Assembly: GCA_963721645.1 (NCBI GenBank) | Contig: CAVRJK010000002.1 | Coordinates: 496,001 to 560,000, forward strand | From: JALZKA01 sp963721645 | GTDB lineage: Bacteria > Actinomycetota > Thermoleophilia > Solirubrobacterales > 70-9 | Length of the DNA stretch: 64,000 nucleotides | Direction: 5' to 3' | In this document: positions 55,801 to 63,178 of the stretch, piece after piece | Numbering within the stretch: the first letter of the stretch is position 1 | Layout of the letters: each line of letters opens with the position of its first letter | Translations under genes and position numbers: made by a program | The notes under the pieces: generated by a model | What the model was told of the DNA's origin: nothing | Database searches by the model: none | Seen by the model: the letters and a program-made list of their open reading frames with translations, nothing else

Positions 55801-56589
55801 GTGAAAGATCGAGGTCTTGCCGCATACATCTCCGAGCTCCTGGGAACCCTGTTCCTGGTCTTGATTGTCGGCTTCGTCGTTTCGCTGTACGCGCAGACCG
55901 ATCCGGCTTCGGGGACCGGCTCCGATTTCGCCGTCATCGGCCTCGTTCACGCTTTCGGCCTCTTCGCGCTGATCATGGCGTTCGGCGCGGTCTCGGGCGG
56001 CCACTTCAACCCGGCCGTCACGATCTCCGCTGCGATTCAGAAGCGGATCGATCCGGTGGACGCGGTCGTCTACATGCTTGCCCAGCTGTCCGGCGCCGTG
56101 CTCGGCGCCCTTGTAGTCAAGGGCCTCATCGAGGATGAGGGCAGCCTGAGCGGCTACGGCAACGCCGAGGTCTCGGATGCGCTCGCCAACAACTTCTCCG
56201 GCTTTCTCGTAGAGGCGATCGGAGCCTTCCTCCTCGTTCTCGTCATCTGCGCCGTCGCCTTGAACCCGCGCGCTCGTCAGGAGTGGGCCCCGCTCGCGAT
56301 CGGCTCGACGCTTGGCTTCCTGGTGATGCTCTTCGGCCCGCTGACCGGCGGCTCGTTCAACCCGGCACGCTGGTTCGGCCCCGCGCTGATCGGCGACGGC
56401 ATCGAGGGCAGCGACCTTCTTGTCTACGTTCTCGGCCCGATCGTCGGTGCGCTGCTCGCGACCGTCGTCTACAAGTTCGTGATCTCCGGCCCGCAGTTCG
56501 CCGAGGGTCCCGAGCCGCCCACGTCTGACGCACGTGCGGTGGGCCAGGCTGTCAAGGACGCCGAGACCCGCACGAAGAACAAGAAGTAG
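55801..56589 (+). CDS. MIP-family channel (aquaporin/glycerol facilitator)
   Basis: A 262-aa protein. Six membrane helices and two half-helices with both NPA boxes: GGHFNPAVTISAAI and GGSFNPARWFGPAL. The second-loop residue after NPAR and the aromatic/Arg filter fit a water-selective aquaporin more than a glycerol facilitator, which would carry a bulkier loop (NPARD). The C-terminal ~35 residues are charged and cytoplasmic (KDAETRTKNKK). It has its own promoter and a structured leader. It lets water or small neutral solutes cross the membrane. Confidence 0.92.
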   Translation: MKDRGLAAYISELLGTLFLVLIVGFVVSLYAQTDPASGTGSDFAVIGLVHAFGLFALIMAFGAVSGGHFNPAVTISAAIQKRIDPVDAVVYMLAQLSGAVLGALVVKGLIEDEGSLSGYGNAEVSDALANNFSGFLVEAIGAFLLVLVICAVALNPRARQEWAPLAIGSTLGFLVMLFGPLTGGSFNPARWFGPALIGDGIEGSDLLVYVLGPIVGALLATVVYKFVISGPQFAEGPEPPTSDARAVGQAVKDAETRTKNKK

Positions 56590-56621
56590 ACGGTGGGCGA
56601 GCCGAGCGCTCGTCTGACGAC

Positions 56622-56627
56622 TAGCCT
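56622..56627 (+). promoter_or_regulatory. -10 box (TAGCCT) of fbiC, leaderless
   Basis: It ends 7 nt before GTG 56635, inside the longer open frame from 56593, and so argues for the shorter protein. Confidence 0.45.
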
Positions 56628-56634
56628 GAGGCCG

Positions 56635-58857
56635 GTGCGCCGGGTCACATTTTCGCGTAACTACACGCTGTCGCTCTCGCGCACGTGTCGGTGCGTGTGC
56701 AAGTACTGCTCGTTCGCGACACGAAAGGCGCACCTTTACTCGCCCGACGAGGTCGAGTCAAAGCTCGACGAGGCAACTCGGCGAAATGCCAAAGAGCTTT
56801 TGGTCCTCACGGGCGAGAAGCCGGAGGTAAACGCCGAGGTCGCCGAGCGCCTGCGCTCCTACGGCCACGATGATTTCGTCGCGTACGTCGCGTGGGCGTG
56901 CGAGCGGGCACTCGAACGGGGGCTCTTGCCGCACACGAACCTCGGAGTCCTTGGGCGCGACGACCTGGCCAGGCTTCGCGAGGTCACCGCTTCCCAGGGC
57001 CTGATGCTCGAGTCGATCTCCGAGCGTTTGATGGAGACCGTCCACGCCGGCTCACCGACCAAACACCCTGCCTTCAGGTTGGAGACGATCGACGCAGCGG
57101 GAGAGCTTCACATCCCGTTTACGACCGGAGTCCTGGTCGGCATCGGCGAGACCGAGGAAGAGCGCGTCGCGTCGCTCGAAGCACTGGCGGCATCGCATGA
57201 GCGCCACGGCCACATCCAGGAGGTGATCCTCCAAAACTACGTTCCGCACCCTCGCTACTACGGCCAGGAGGTTGCAGACATCGCCGACGACGCTGCGAAG
57301 CGGCGCTGGTCCAGCGGGGTCGCCGAACCGGGGGAGGAGCCTCCGATGCCGGACTGGGCCTCGCCGATAACCGTCTCCGACATGAAGCGCCTCGTAGCCG
57401 AGACGCGCCGCCTCATGCCCGGCGTGGGCATCCAGATCCCGCCAAACCTCGCGGACTGGTGGGACGAGCTCGTCGAGGAAGGGGCGACGGATCTCGGAGG
57501 CCTGTCGGCAAACGGCGACCACATCTCTCCCGAGCACGCATTTCCCAGTCCCCACGAGGTCCGAAAGCGCCTCGCGCCCCAGGGCTATGCACTCACCGAG
57601 CGCCTCTGCGTCTATCCGCAGTACCTCGACGCCGAGTGGATGGACCAGGGAGTTCTGGACGTCGTAAAACTCAAGTACTGGAGCTTCATCCCGCGCCGCG
57701 GCTCGGGCCGCCGGGAGGAACGCGCGATCGATCCGGACCTTGCGCCGGCGGCGATCGAGCGCGCCCTGGCCGACGATCCCCTGACCGAGGCGGAACTGAC
57801 CGCGCTCTTTGCCGAGCGCCGCCCGGAGGTGATCGAAGACATGCGCGTTGCCGCGGACACGCTCCGTGCCGAGCTCGCCGGCGACACGGCGACCTTTGTG
57901 GTCAATCGCAACATCAACTTCACCAACGTGTGTGTCGTCGGCTGCGCGTTCTGCGGATTTGGCCAGGGCAAGCGATCACCAGACGCATACGAGGTGACCG
58001 AGGACGAGTTCCAGCGCCGGATCGCCGAGGCCGTCGAGTTCGGAGCGACCGAGATCTGCATGCAGGGAGGGATTCATCCCGATTACGAGCTCGACGACTA
58101 CGGCCGGTGGCTTTCCCTAGCGAGGGAAGCGGCGCCGGAGCTCCACCTGCACGCATACTCGCCGATGGAGGTCCACTACATGTGCGAGCGCTCAGGCCGC
58201 TCGCCCGACCGGGTCTTCGAGTACCTTCGCGAGCAGGGGCTGGGTTCTACGCCCGGCACTGCCGCCGAGGTACTGGACGACGGCGTTCGGGCTCGCATCT
58301 CGCCGAACAAGCTCCCGGTTGCCCGCTGGGTCGAGATCATCGAGGCCTCCCATCGCGCCGGATTACGCTCGACCTCCACCGTGATGTTCGGGCACATCGA
58401 GGAGCCGTGGGAACTCGCCCGCCACATGCGCGTGATCCGCGAGCTTCAGGAACGCACGGGTGGAATCACCGAGTTCGTCCCACTTTCGTTCATCCCCTTT
58501 CACACCATGCTCGGCAGAACGCACGGGATCGAGGAGATCTCCCGGGAGGAGAACCTGAAACACACCGCGGCCTTCCGCCTCGCGCTCGGCAGATCCGTCA
58601 AGAACCTCCAGGCGAGTTGGGTGAAGATGGGCATCGATGCTGCCACCGAGAGCTTGCGCTGGGGCGTCAACGATCTCGGCGGAACGCTGATGGAGGAATC
58701 GATCTCCCGCATGGCCGGATCGCAGCACGGCGACCGGCTCGAGCCCGATGACCTGATCGGCGCAGCTCGTGCCGCGGGTCGCACGCCCGCGCAGCGCACG
58801 ACTCTCTACGAGATCATCGAGACGTACCCGGCCGAGCCGGCCGCGCTCAGCGCCTAG
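56635..58857 (+). CDS. fbiC: 7,8-didemethyl-8-hydroxy-5-deazariboflavin (FO) synthase, fused CofG-CofH
   Basis: A 740-aa protein from GTG 56635 (VRRVTFSRNYTLSLSRTC). It has two radical-SAM halves. The CofG half has CRCVCKYCSF (CxxxCxxC; residues ~19-26) and PSKHPAFR-like SPTKHPAFRLETIDAAGEL. The CofH half starts near residue 390 with NRNINFTNVCVVGCAFCGF (CxxxCxxC), CMQGGIHPDYELDDY, LHLHAYSPMEVHYM and RSTSTVMFGHIE. It makes FO, the flavin-like part of coenzyme F420, from a pyrimidine precursor and tyrosine with two SAM-derived radicals. The genes for the next steps face it on the minus strand. Confidence 0.95.
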   Translation: MRRVTFSRNYTLSLSRTCRCVCKYCSFATRKAHLYSPDEVESKLDEATRRNAKELLVLTGEKPEVNAEVAERLRSYGHDDFVAYVAWACERALERGLLPHTNLGVLGRDDLARLREVTASQGLMLESISERLMETVHAGSPTKHPAFRLETIDAAGELHIPFTTGVLVGIGETEEERVASLEALAASHERHGHIQEVILQNYVPHPRYYGQEVADIADDAAKRRWSSGVAEPGEEPPMPDWASPITVSDMKRLVAETRRLMPGVGIQIPPNLADWWDELVEEGATDLGGLSANGDHISPEHAFPSPHEVRKRLAPQGYALTERLCVYPQYLDAEWMDQGVLDVVKLKYWSFIPRRGSGRREERAIDPDLAPAAIERALADDPLTEAELTALFAERRPEVIEDMRVAADTLRAELAGDTATFVVNRNINFTNVCVVGCAFCGFGQGKRSPDAYEVTEDEFQRRIAEAVEFGATEICMQGGIHPDYELDDYGRWLSLAREAAPELHLHAYSPMEVHYMCERSGRSPDRVFEYLREQGLGSTPGTAAEVLDDGVRARISPNKLPVARWVEIIEASHRAGLRSTSTVMFGHIEEPWELARHMRVIRELQERTGGITEFVPLSFIPFHTMLGRTHGIEEISREENLKHTAAFRLALGRSVKNLQASWVKMGIDAATESLRWGVNDLGGTLMEESISRMAGSQHGDRLEPDDLIGAARAAGRTPAQRTTLYEIIETYPAEPAALSA

Positions 58858-58865
58858 GCGCAAGA

Positions 58866-58902
58866 AGTGTGAGCAAACCGTGAGGGGTCTGACCCCTCGG
58901 GG
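58866..58902 (-). repeat. Third copy of the GAGGGGTCAGACCCCTC repeat, reverse orientation
   Basis: The palindrome is at 58882-58898. Read on the minus strand, 58866-58902 gives CCCCGAGGGGTCAGACCCCT followed by CAC and a GCTCACAC tail, as in the copy at 53913. It lies between the convergent fbiC and cofE genes. Confidence 0.75.
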
Positions 58903-58946
58903 CCGAGTCAAAGGCCGTCTCGACCGCCGCGCGGGCGAGCCCCCTG

Positions 58947-59687
58947 TTAGCGGAAAAGGTCGCGGCCGTGGTCCCTGAGGAGCGACTCCGCGCCGGGGCC
59001 GTCTTCAGCCGCGACGTGCCTTCCCAGGCCGCTGACCACTACGACCGGCGTCCCCGATGTCTTGTCGCGCGCCAGGTCCGCTGCCGCGGCGACCTCGTCG
59101 GCAATGGCGATCATCGTCGCCCCGAGGCGCTTTCCGTCGCGGTCGGTCGCTCCGCGCCAATCGTCGATGGTGGTGAGGCCTGCGCAGCCGATCGCGACCT
59201 CGGTCTGGCCCAATCGCCAGGGGCGCCCAAAGCTGTCGACGATCACGACCGCGGGTTGAGTTCCGCATGAAGCCCTGATCTCTGCCCTGATCCGCCGGGC
59301 TGAAGCGTCGGAGTCAACGGGCAGCAGCGCAACGCGGCCATCGCCCGGCACATTCGACGCGTCGATGCCGGCGTTTGCGCAGATCAGACCGCCGTTGGTC
59401 TCGACGATCAAAACGCCGTGATCGGCCCTCAGAACCTCGCGGCTCTCCTGGAGGATCAGCTCCACGAGGCGTGGATTCTTTCCCAGCTCGGCTGCGAGCT
59501 CTGAGGCTCGCGCCGAGGGCTCCACGGCGTCGAGCTCGCGAACTCGGCCCTCGGCCTTCGAGACGATCTTCTGCGAGATCACGACGATGTCGTCATCGGC
59601 CGGGTCGCACGCGGTAGCGATCATCAGCCCGAGCGGAGCATCGACTGAAACCTCCGGGATTCCCTCAACGGGATTGACCGTGATCAA
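58947..59687 (-). CDS. cofE: Coenzyme F420-0:L-glutamate ligase
   Basis: A 246-aa protein. CofE fold signatures are DDDIVVISQKIVSKAEGRV at residues ~31-49, SREVLRADHGVLIVETNGGLICANAGIDASNV (GTP/metal loop), PVDSDASARRIRAEI and VVIVDSFGRPWRLGQTEVAIGCAG. It adds glutamate residues to F420-0 with GTP. It lacks the C-terminal nitroreductase-like domain of the mycobacterial FbiB, so reduction of dehydro-F420-0 must be done elsewhere. Its ATG overlaps the end of cofC by 4 nt. Confidence 0.92.
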   Translation of the reverse strand: MITVNPVEGIPEVSVDAPLGLMIATACDPADDDIVVISQKIVSKAEGRVRELDAVEPSARASELAAELGKNPRLVELILQESREVLRADHGVLIVETNGGLICANAGIDASNVPGDGRVALLPVDSDASARRIRAEIRASCGTQPAVVIVDSFGRPWRLGQTEVAIGCAGLTTIDDWRGATDRDGKRLGATMIAIADEVAAAADLARDKTSGTPVVVVSGLGRHVAAEDGPGAESLLRDHGRDLFR

Positions 59688-60346
59688 AGCTCGGCCAGCG
59701 CGGCCGCGGTCAAAGGCGCCCGCTCCGGATGCTCGGCCAGGATTTCGCGCAGGGCCTCCAGGTCATCTGGCGTATCGAGATCAAGGGCCAGAGACGGGAT
59801 GTCGAGGAGATTCGCAACAAAGCCGGCGCGGGCTGCGCGGTCAAGGTGGATCTCGCGGCTGTCAGGGCCAAAAGCGGGGCCGATCGCGTCCGCGGGACAG
59901 AGGAAGAGTCCGTTGGTGCCGGTTCCATGGCGGTCCGCTGCGACGCCGACGGTGCCCTCGGTAAAACCGGCGAGCGCAGCGTCCAGCTCCGCGGCGTCAA
60001 GCAGGGGGCAGTCGCCCGGGAGGAGTGCCGTGCACGTCGCGCCGAGTGCCTTCGCGCGAACGATTCCGAGCGTCGCCGCTTCGGAGTGCCCGTGATCGGA
60101 GTGGTCCCGCAGAACCTCCAGCGGCGTCGGGCTCCGCTTTGCCCGCTCCATCGCGACCTTCTCCGCCCGGCCTTCGCTGGTCACGAGGATCACCCGCTCG
60201 ATCTCTTGTGATCGATCAAGCGCCACCAAGACGTCTGCGAGCATCGCCCGCAGCATCGCTGCGCGGCCCGGGGGTCCGATCGTCTCCACGAGGCGCGTCT
60301 TCGCTCTCGCAAAGCGCTTCACCGGGAGGATCGCGGTCGCCTTCAC
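59684..60346 (-). CDS. cofC: Phosphoenolpyruvate or 2-phospholactate guanylyltransferase (CofC/FbiD)
   Basis: A 220-aa nucleotidyltransferase. It has ILPVKRFARAKTRL at the start (GTP-binding KRFxxAKTRL), VILVTSEGRAEKVA, the Asp metal site TALLPGDCPLLDAAELDAAL, and GTNGLFLCPADAIGPAFG. It activates 2-phospholactate or, in most actinobacteria, PEP with GTP for transfer to FO. Which substrate it uses cannot be read from sequence. It lies 4 nt after cofD and overlaps cofE, so the genes are translated together. Confidence 0.9.
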   Translation of the reverse strand: MKATAILPVKRFARAKTRLVETIGPPGRAAMLRAMLADVLVALDRSQEIERVILVTSEGRAEKVAMERAKRSPTPLEVLRDHSDHGHSEAATLGIVRAKALGATCTALLPGDCPLLDAAELDAALAGFTEGTVGVAADRHGTGTNGLFLCPADAIGPAFGPDSREIHLDRAARAGFVANLLDIPSLALDLDTPDDLEALREILAEHPERAPLTAAALAEL

Positions 60347-60350
60347 CGGC

Positions 60351-61289
60351 CTATCGGCCGCCCAGGGACTCGGCCCAGTCGAGGATCCGGTCGGCGAGGG
60401 CCACGCGACCTTTCGCGCCGTCCATCAAAGTCGGGCATACAAGGGCCTCGAGGCCCTCGGGTGGCGGATCCGGATCGCCCTCGTCGACGACGATGCCGTC
60501 GAGGAGCCCCTCGTACAAGGAGGCGACCCCGGCGGCACTCACCGGCCGTCCGATAGCTGCCATGAACTCCTCGGTAGGCCCCTTGATCGCCCGCCCGCCC
60601 ACGAACGGGCTGACGGCGACGACCGGAGCAGGTGAGGCGGCAATCGCGTCCCGCATCCCGGGGACGGCCAGGATCGGCCCGATCGAGATCACGGGGTTGG
60701 AAGGGCCGATCACGATCAGGTCTGATCCGGCAAGCGCTTCGAGGACCTCGGGAGTGGGCCTGGCGTCGGGGAGGCCCTCGACTTCGACACCCTCGATTGG
60801 GGCCTTGCCCTCGTCCAGGATGAGGAACTCCTGGAGGCCGCGACGTCCGGCGGGAGTGAGTACAGCGGTGCGGACTGGCTCCTCGCACATCGGCAGCACG
60901 CGCCCCAGGACACCGAGTCCGGAAGCGATCTGCGCCTGCGCGGCGGTCAGGGTCCCACCCTCGGCCATGAAGTGGGTGCGATAAAGGCACGCCGCAAGGT
61001 CTCGGTCCGAGAGGCTGAACCAGCCCGGTGCGCCCAGTTCTGCGAGCTGTTCGTGGACCGTGAAGCCGTCATCCTGAATTCCCCAGCCACGCTCTTCGTC
61101 GATGAGGCCTGCCAGCCAGTAGGTACAGAGGTCGGGGTCAGGCGACACGTACAAGCCGTGGATCTCCGTGTCGTCGGCCGTATTGGCGACGACGGAGAGG
61201 TCGGTGTCGAGGAGCGTGTGCATGCCGGCGGCAAGCTTCGCTCCGCCGGTTCCACCGGCGAGGAGCGCGACGCTCGTAACGGCGCTCAC
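60351..61289 (-). CDS. cofD: 2-phospho-L-lactate (or PEP) transferase, CofD/FbiA
   Basis: A 312-aa protein. Characteristic parts are ALLAGGTGGAKLAAGM (residues ~8-23), SVVANTADDTEIHGLYVSPDPD, YWLAGLIDEERGWG, FSLSDRDLAACLYRT and LIVIGPSNPVISIGPIL, which bind FO and the guanylyl donor. It joins the activated 3-carbon acid to FO, giving F420-0 (or its dehydro form). Its start overlaps the npdG stop by 4 nt. It is the second gene of npdG-cofD-cofC-cofE. Confidence 0.93.
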   Translation of the reverse strand: MSAVTSVALLAGGTGGAKLAAGMHTLLDTDLSVVANTADDTEIHGLYVSPDPDLCTYWLAGLIDEERGWGIQDDGFTVHEQLAELGAPGWFSLSDRDLAACLYRTHFMAEGGTLTAAQAQIASGLGVLGRVLPMCEEPVRTAVLTPAGRRGLQEFLILDEGKAPIEGVEVEGLPDARPTPEVLEALAGSDLIVIGPSNPVISIGPILAVPGMRDAIAASPAPVVAVSPFVGGRAIKGPTEEFMAAIGRPVSAAGVASLYEGLLDGIVVDEGDPDPPPEGLEALVCPTLMDGAKGRVALADRILDWAESLGGR

Positions 61290-61972
61290 TCCCAGTGGTC
61301 GGTGTCGGGCAGGCCCGTGATCCGGACGCCCGCGTGGACCTTGTAGCGAACGTTGATCGAGATCAAAAGGGGAGTCAGCTGCTCGACGATGCGCGCCGTT
61401 TCGAGGGGCCCGGCGTTGACGGCGCGGAGGCCGGGTATCGCTTCGACCAAGTCAGCGACCTTTGCCTTGTCGGCCTTCTTGTCTCCACAGATCAGAACGT
61501 CCTCATCGAGGATCGCCTCGCGGTCGGCCAGATCCGGAGCTCCGACCGTGTGGAAGGCGGCGACCACCGTCACGCCCTCGGGGACCATCTCTTGGGCCTG
61601 CTGGGCGGCGGAGCCCTGCCACACGCCCAGGGTGCGGGTCGCCTTGCCGGAAACCGCCGCCGCCAAGGGCACGGTGCAGTCGACGAGGAGCTGACCGGAC
61701 TCGAGCGAGTCCTTGAGGTTCGTGAGGTTTTCCGATTGAGCGCGAAACGGCACCGCCAGGACGACGACGGGCCCCTGTTTGGCTGCCTCCGCGTTCGCCA
61801 TACCCTCGATCACGGCATCTGGAACGGCGTCGGAGAGCTTCCTCGCCGTCTCGGCCGCGCGCTCGGCGTCGCGTGATCCGAGCACGACAGGTCGGCCTGC
61901 GAGCGCCCATCGGAGGGCGAGCCCGTAGCCGAGCGCGCCGGTGCCGCCAATGATCGGGATCGCGTCTGGCAC
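61286..61972 (-). CDS. npdG: NADPH:F420 oxidoreductase
   Basis: About 228 aa from GTG 61972, 7 nt after a TAGACT box; an in-frame ATG 90 nt upstream lies in the promoter region and is rejected. The NADPH-binding start IPIIGGTGALGYGLALRWALAGRPVVLGSRD is typical. Then come VVLAVPFRAQSENLTNL, VSTFHTVGA-like AAFHTVGAPDLAD, ICGDKKADKAKV and RAVNAGPLETARIVEQLTPLLISINVRYK, the F420-binding end. It moves hydride between NADP and F420, so it keeps F420 reduced for enzymes such as the LLM oxidoreductase. It is first in the F420 operon. Confidence 0.93.
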   Translation of the reverse strand: MPDAIPIIGGTGALGYGLALRWALAGRPVVLGSRDAERAAETARKLSDAVPDAVIEGMANAEAAKQGPVVVLAVPFRAQSENLTNLKDSLESGQLLVDCTVPLAAAVSGKATRTLGVWQGSAAQQAQEMVPEGVTVVAAFHTVGAPDLADREAILDEDVLICGDKKADKAKVADLVEAIPGLRAVNAGPLETARIVEQLTPLLISINVRYKVHAGVRITGLPDTDHWE

Positions 61973-61979
61973 GGCCCGC

Positions 61980-62069
61980 AGTCTAGTTCGGCAGGTACCT
62001 GGTACCGGGTCCAAGGCGCGGCTCGCGGCGTCGGCGAGTCCGGGTACCTGGTACCGGGGCAAATATGCT
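61980..62069. promoter_or_regulatory. Divergent leaderless promoters with two identical 16-bp sites
   Basis: TAGACT (61985-61980, minus) serves npdG and TATGCT (62064-62069, plus) serves the SDR gene; each ends 7 nt before its GTG. GGTACCTGGTACCGGG occurs at 61994-62009 and again at 62043-62058. The first lies over the spacer and -35 of npdG, the second over the -35 and spacer of the SDR promoter. Read in reverse, both are CCCGGTACCAGGTACC, the same family as the site before mcl. Confidence 0.55.
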
Positions 62070-62076
62070 CCTGGGC

Positions 62077-62811
62077 GTGAGGCTCGAAGGACGCAAGGCG
62101 CTGGTGACCGGAGGCGCCAGCGGCATCGGCGCGGCGACCGTCAGAAGGCTTGCCGCCGAGGGTGCCGACGTCGTTTCGGGCGATATCAACCTCGACGGAG
62201 CAAGCGAGGTCGCGGCCGAGGTGGGCGCCACCGCCTCGCACTTGGACGTGACGGACCCGGCGTCGGCGATCGAGTTGGTCTCCGAGCACGGCCCCTTCCA
62301 AATCCTTGTGAACAACGCCGGCACCGACGAGTTCGGCTTTTTCGCCGACACGGACCCCGGTCTCTGGCATCGGGTGATCCAGATCAATCTGATCGGTGTC
62401 ATGGCCTGCACACACGCGGTCCTGCCTGGAATGCAGGAAGGTGGATATGGCCGCATCGTGAACATCTCCTCAGAGGCCGGCCGGATCGGCTCCAAGGGAT
62501 CGGTCGCCTACTCCTCAGCGAAGGGTGGCGTGCTCGGCTTCACCAAGTCATTCGCGCGTGAAGGTGCCCGCTTCGGCATCACCGCGAACGCGATCTGCCC
62601 CGGACCGATCGAGACTCCGCTCCTCATGCAGGCGCTCGAGTTCGGTGAGATCGGCGAGAAGATCATCGACAACATGAAGGCGGGCACGCAGCTCCGCCGC
62701 CTGGGGACACCCGACGAAATAGCTTCGGTGGTCGCGTTCCTCGCCTCTGACGACTCCTCCTATATGACCGGCGAGACGCTCGGCGTTTCCGGCGGTATGG
62801 GCATGTGCTGA
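62077..62811 (+). CDS. Short-chain dehydrogenase/reductase (3-oxoacyl reductase-like)
   Basis: About 244 aa from GTG 62077, 7 nt after TATGCT; an ATG lies four codons earlier inside that box. Classical SDR: LVTGGASGIGAATVRRLA (TGxxxGxG), LVNNAGTDEFGFF (NNAG), IVNISSEAGRIGSKGSVAYSSAKGG with catalytic Ser, Tyr (YSSAK) and Lys, and NAICPGPIETPLL. It is probably a 3-hydroxyacyl-CoA or 3-oxoacyl reductase. The next gene begins with ATG overlapping its TGA by one base, so a small operon with a thioesterase and an HMG-CoA-lyase-like gene follows. Confidence 0.9.
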   Translation: MRLEGRKALVTGGASGIGAATVRRLAAEGADVVSGDINLDGASEVAAEVGATASHLDVTDPASAIELVSEHGPFQILVNNAGTDEFGFFADTDPGLWHRVIQINLIGVMACTHAVLPGMQEGGYGRIVNISSEAGRIGSKGSVAYSSAKGGVLGFTKSFAREGARFGITANAICPGPIETPLLMQALEFGEIGEKIIDNMKAGTQLRRLGTPDEIASVVAFLASDDSSYMTGETLGVSGGMGMC

Positions 62812-63173
62812 TGGAGATCGGCTCCGAGCGCTCGGACGAGTTCAAGGTCGAGGACCGCCTGCTGACCGACGTTGGCGGCACGATCGGCTCGAGCGTCCTG
62901 TCCACACCGGGAATGATCGCGATGATGGAACGGACCTCGGCGATGCTCGCCTTCGAGCAGCTGCCCGAGGGGTCGGCGACGGTCGGTTTCGAGGTCTGCG
63001 TCAAGCACGTGGCTGCGGCGCTCGAGGGCTCAGAATGCGTGGTCCGCTCGACGCTTCGCGAAGTAGCGGACGGGCGAAAGCTTCGCTTCTACGTTGAGGT
63101 GACCGAAGGTGAGCGCACGATCGGCGTCGGTACCCACGAGCGCCGCGTGATCCAGGTCGGCCAGCTCGGCTGA
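62811..63173 (+). CDS. Thioesterase of the fluoroacetyl-CoA thioesterase (FlK)-like hotdog group
   Basis: A 120-aa protein. ATG 62811 overlaps the SDR stop (TGATG). The pattern is that of FlK-like hotdog proteins: LLTDVGGTIGSSVLSTPGMIAMMERTSAMLAFEQLPEG, with Thr and Glu at positions used in FlK catalysis, then TVGFEVCVKHVAAALEGSECVVRSTLREV and GVGTHERRVIQ. It hydrolyses acyl-CoA thioesters; the acyl group is unknown. It lies between the SDR and HMG-CoA-lyase-like genes, 5 nt before the latter. Confidence 0.85.
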   Translation: MEIGSERSDEFKVEDRLLTDVGGTIGSSVLSTPGMIAMMERTSAMLAFEQLPEGSATVGFEVCVKHVAAALEGSECVVRSTLREVADGRKLRFYVEVTEGERTIGVGTHERRVIQVGQLG

Positions 63174-63178
63174 CCGTG

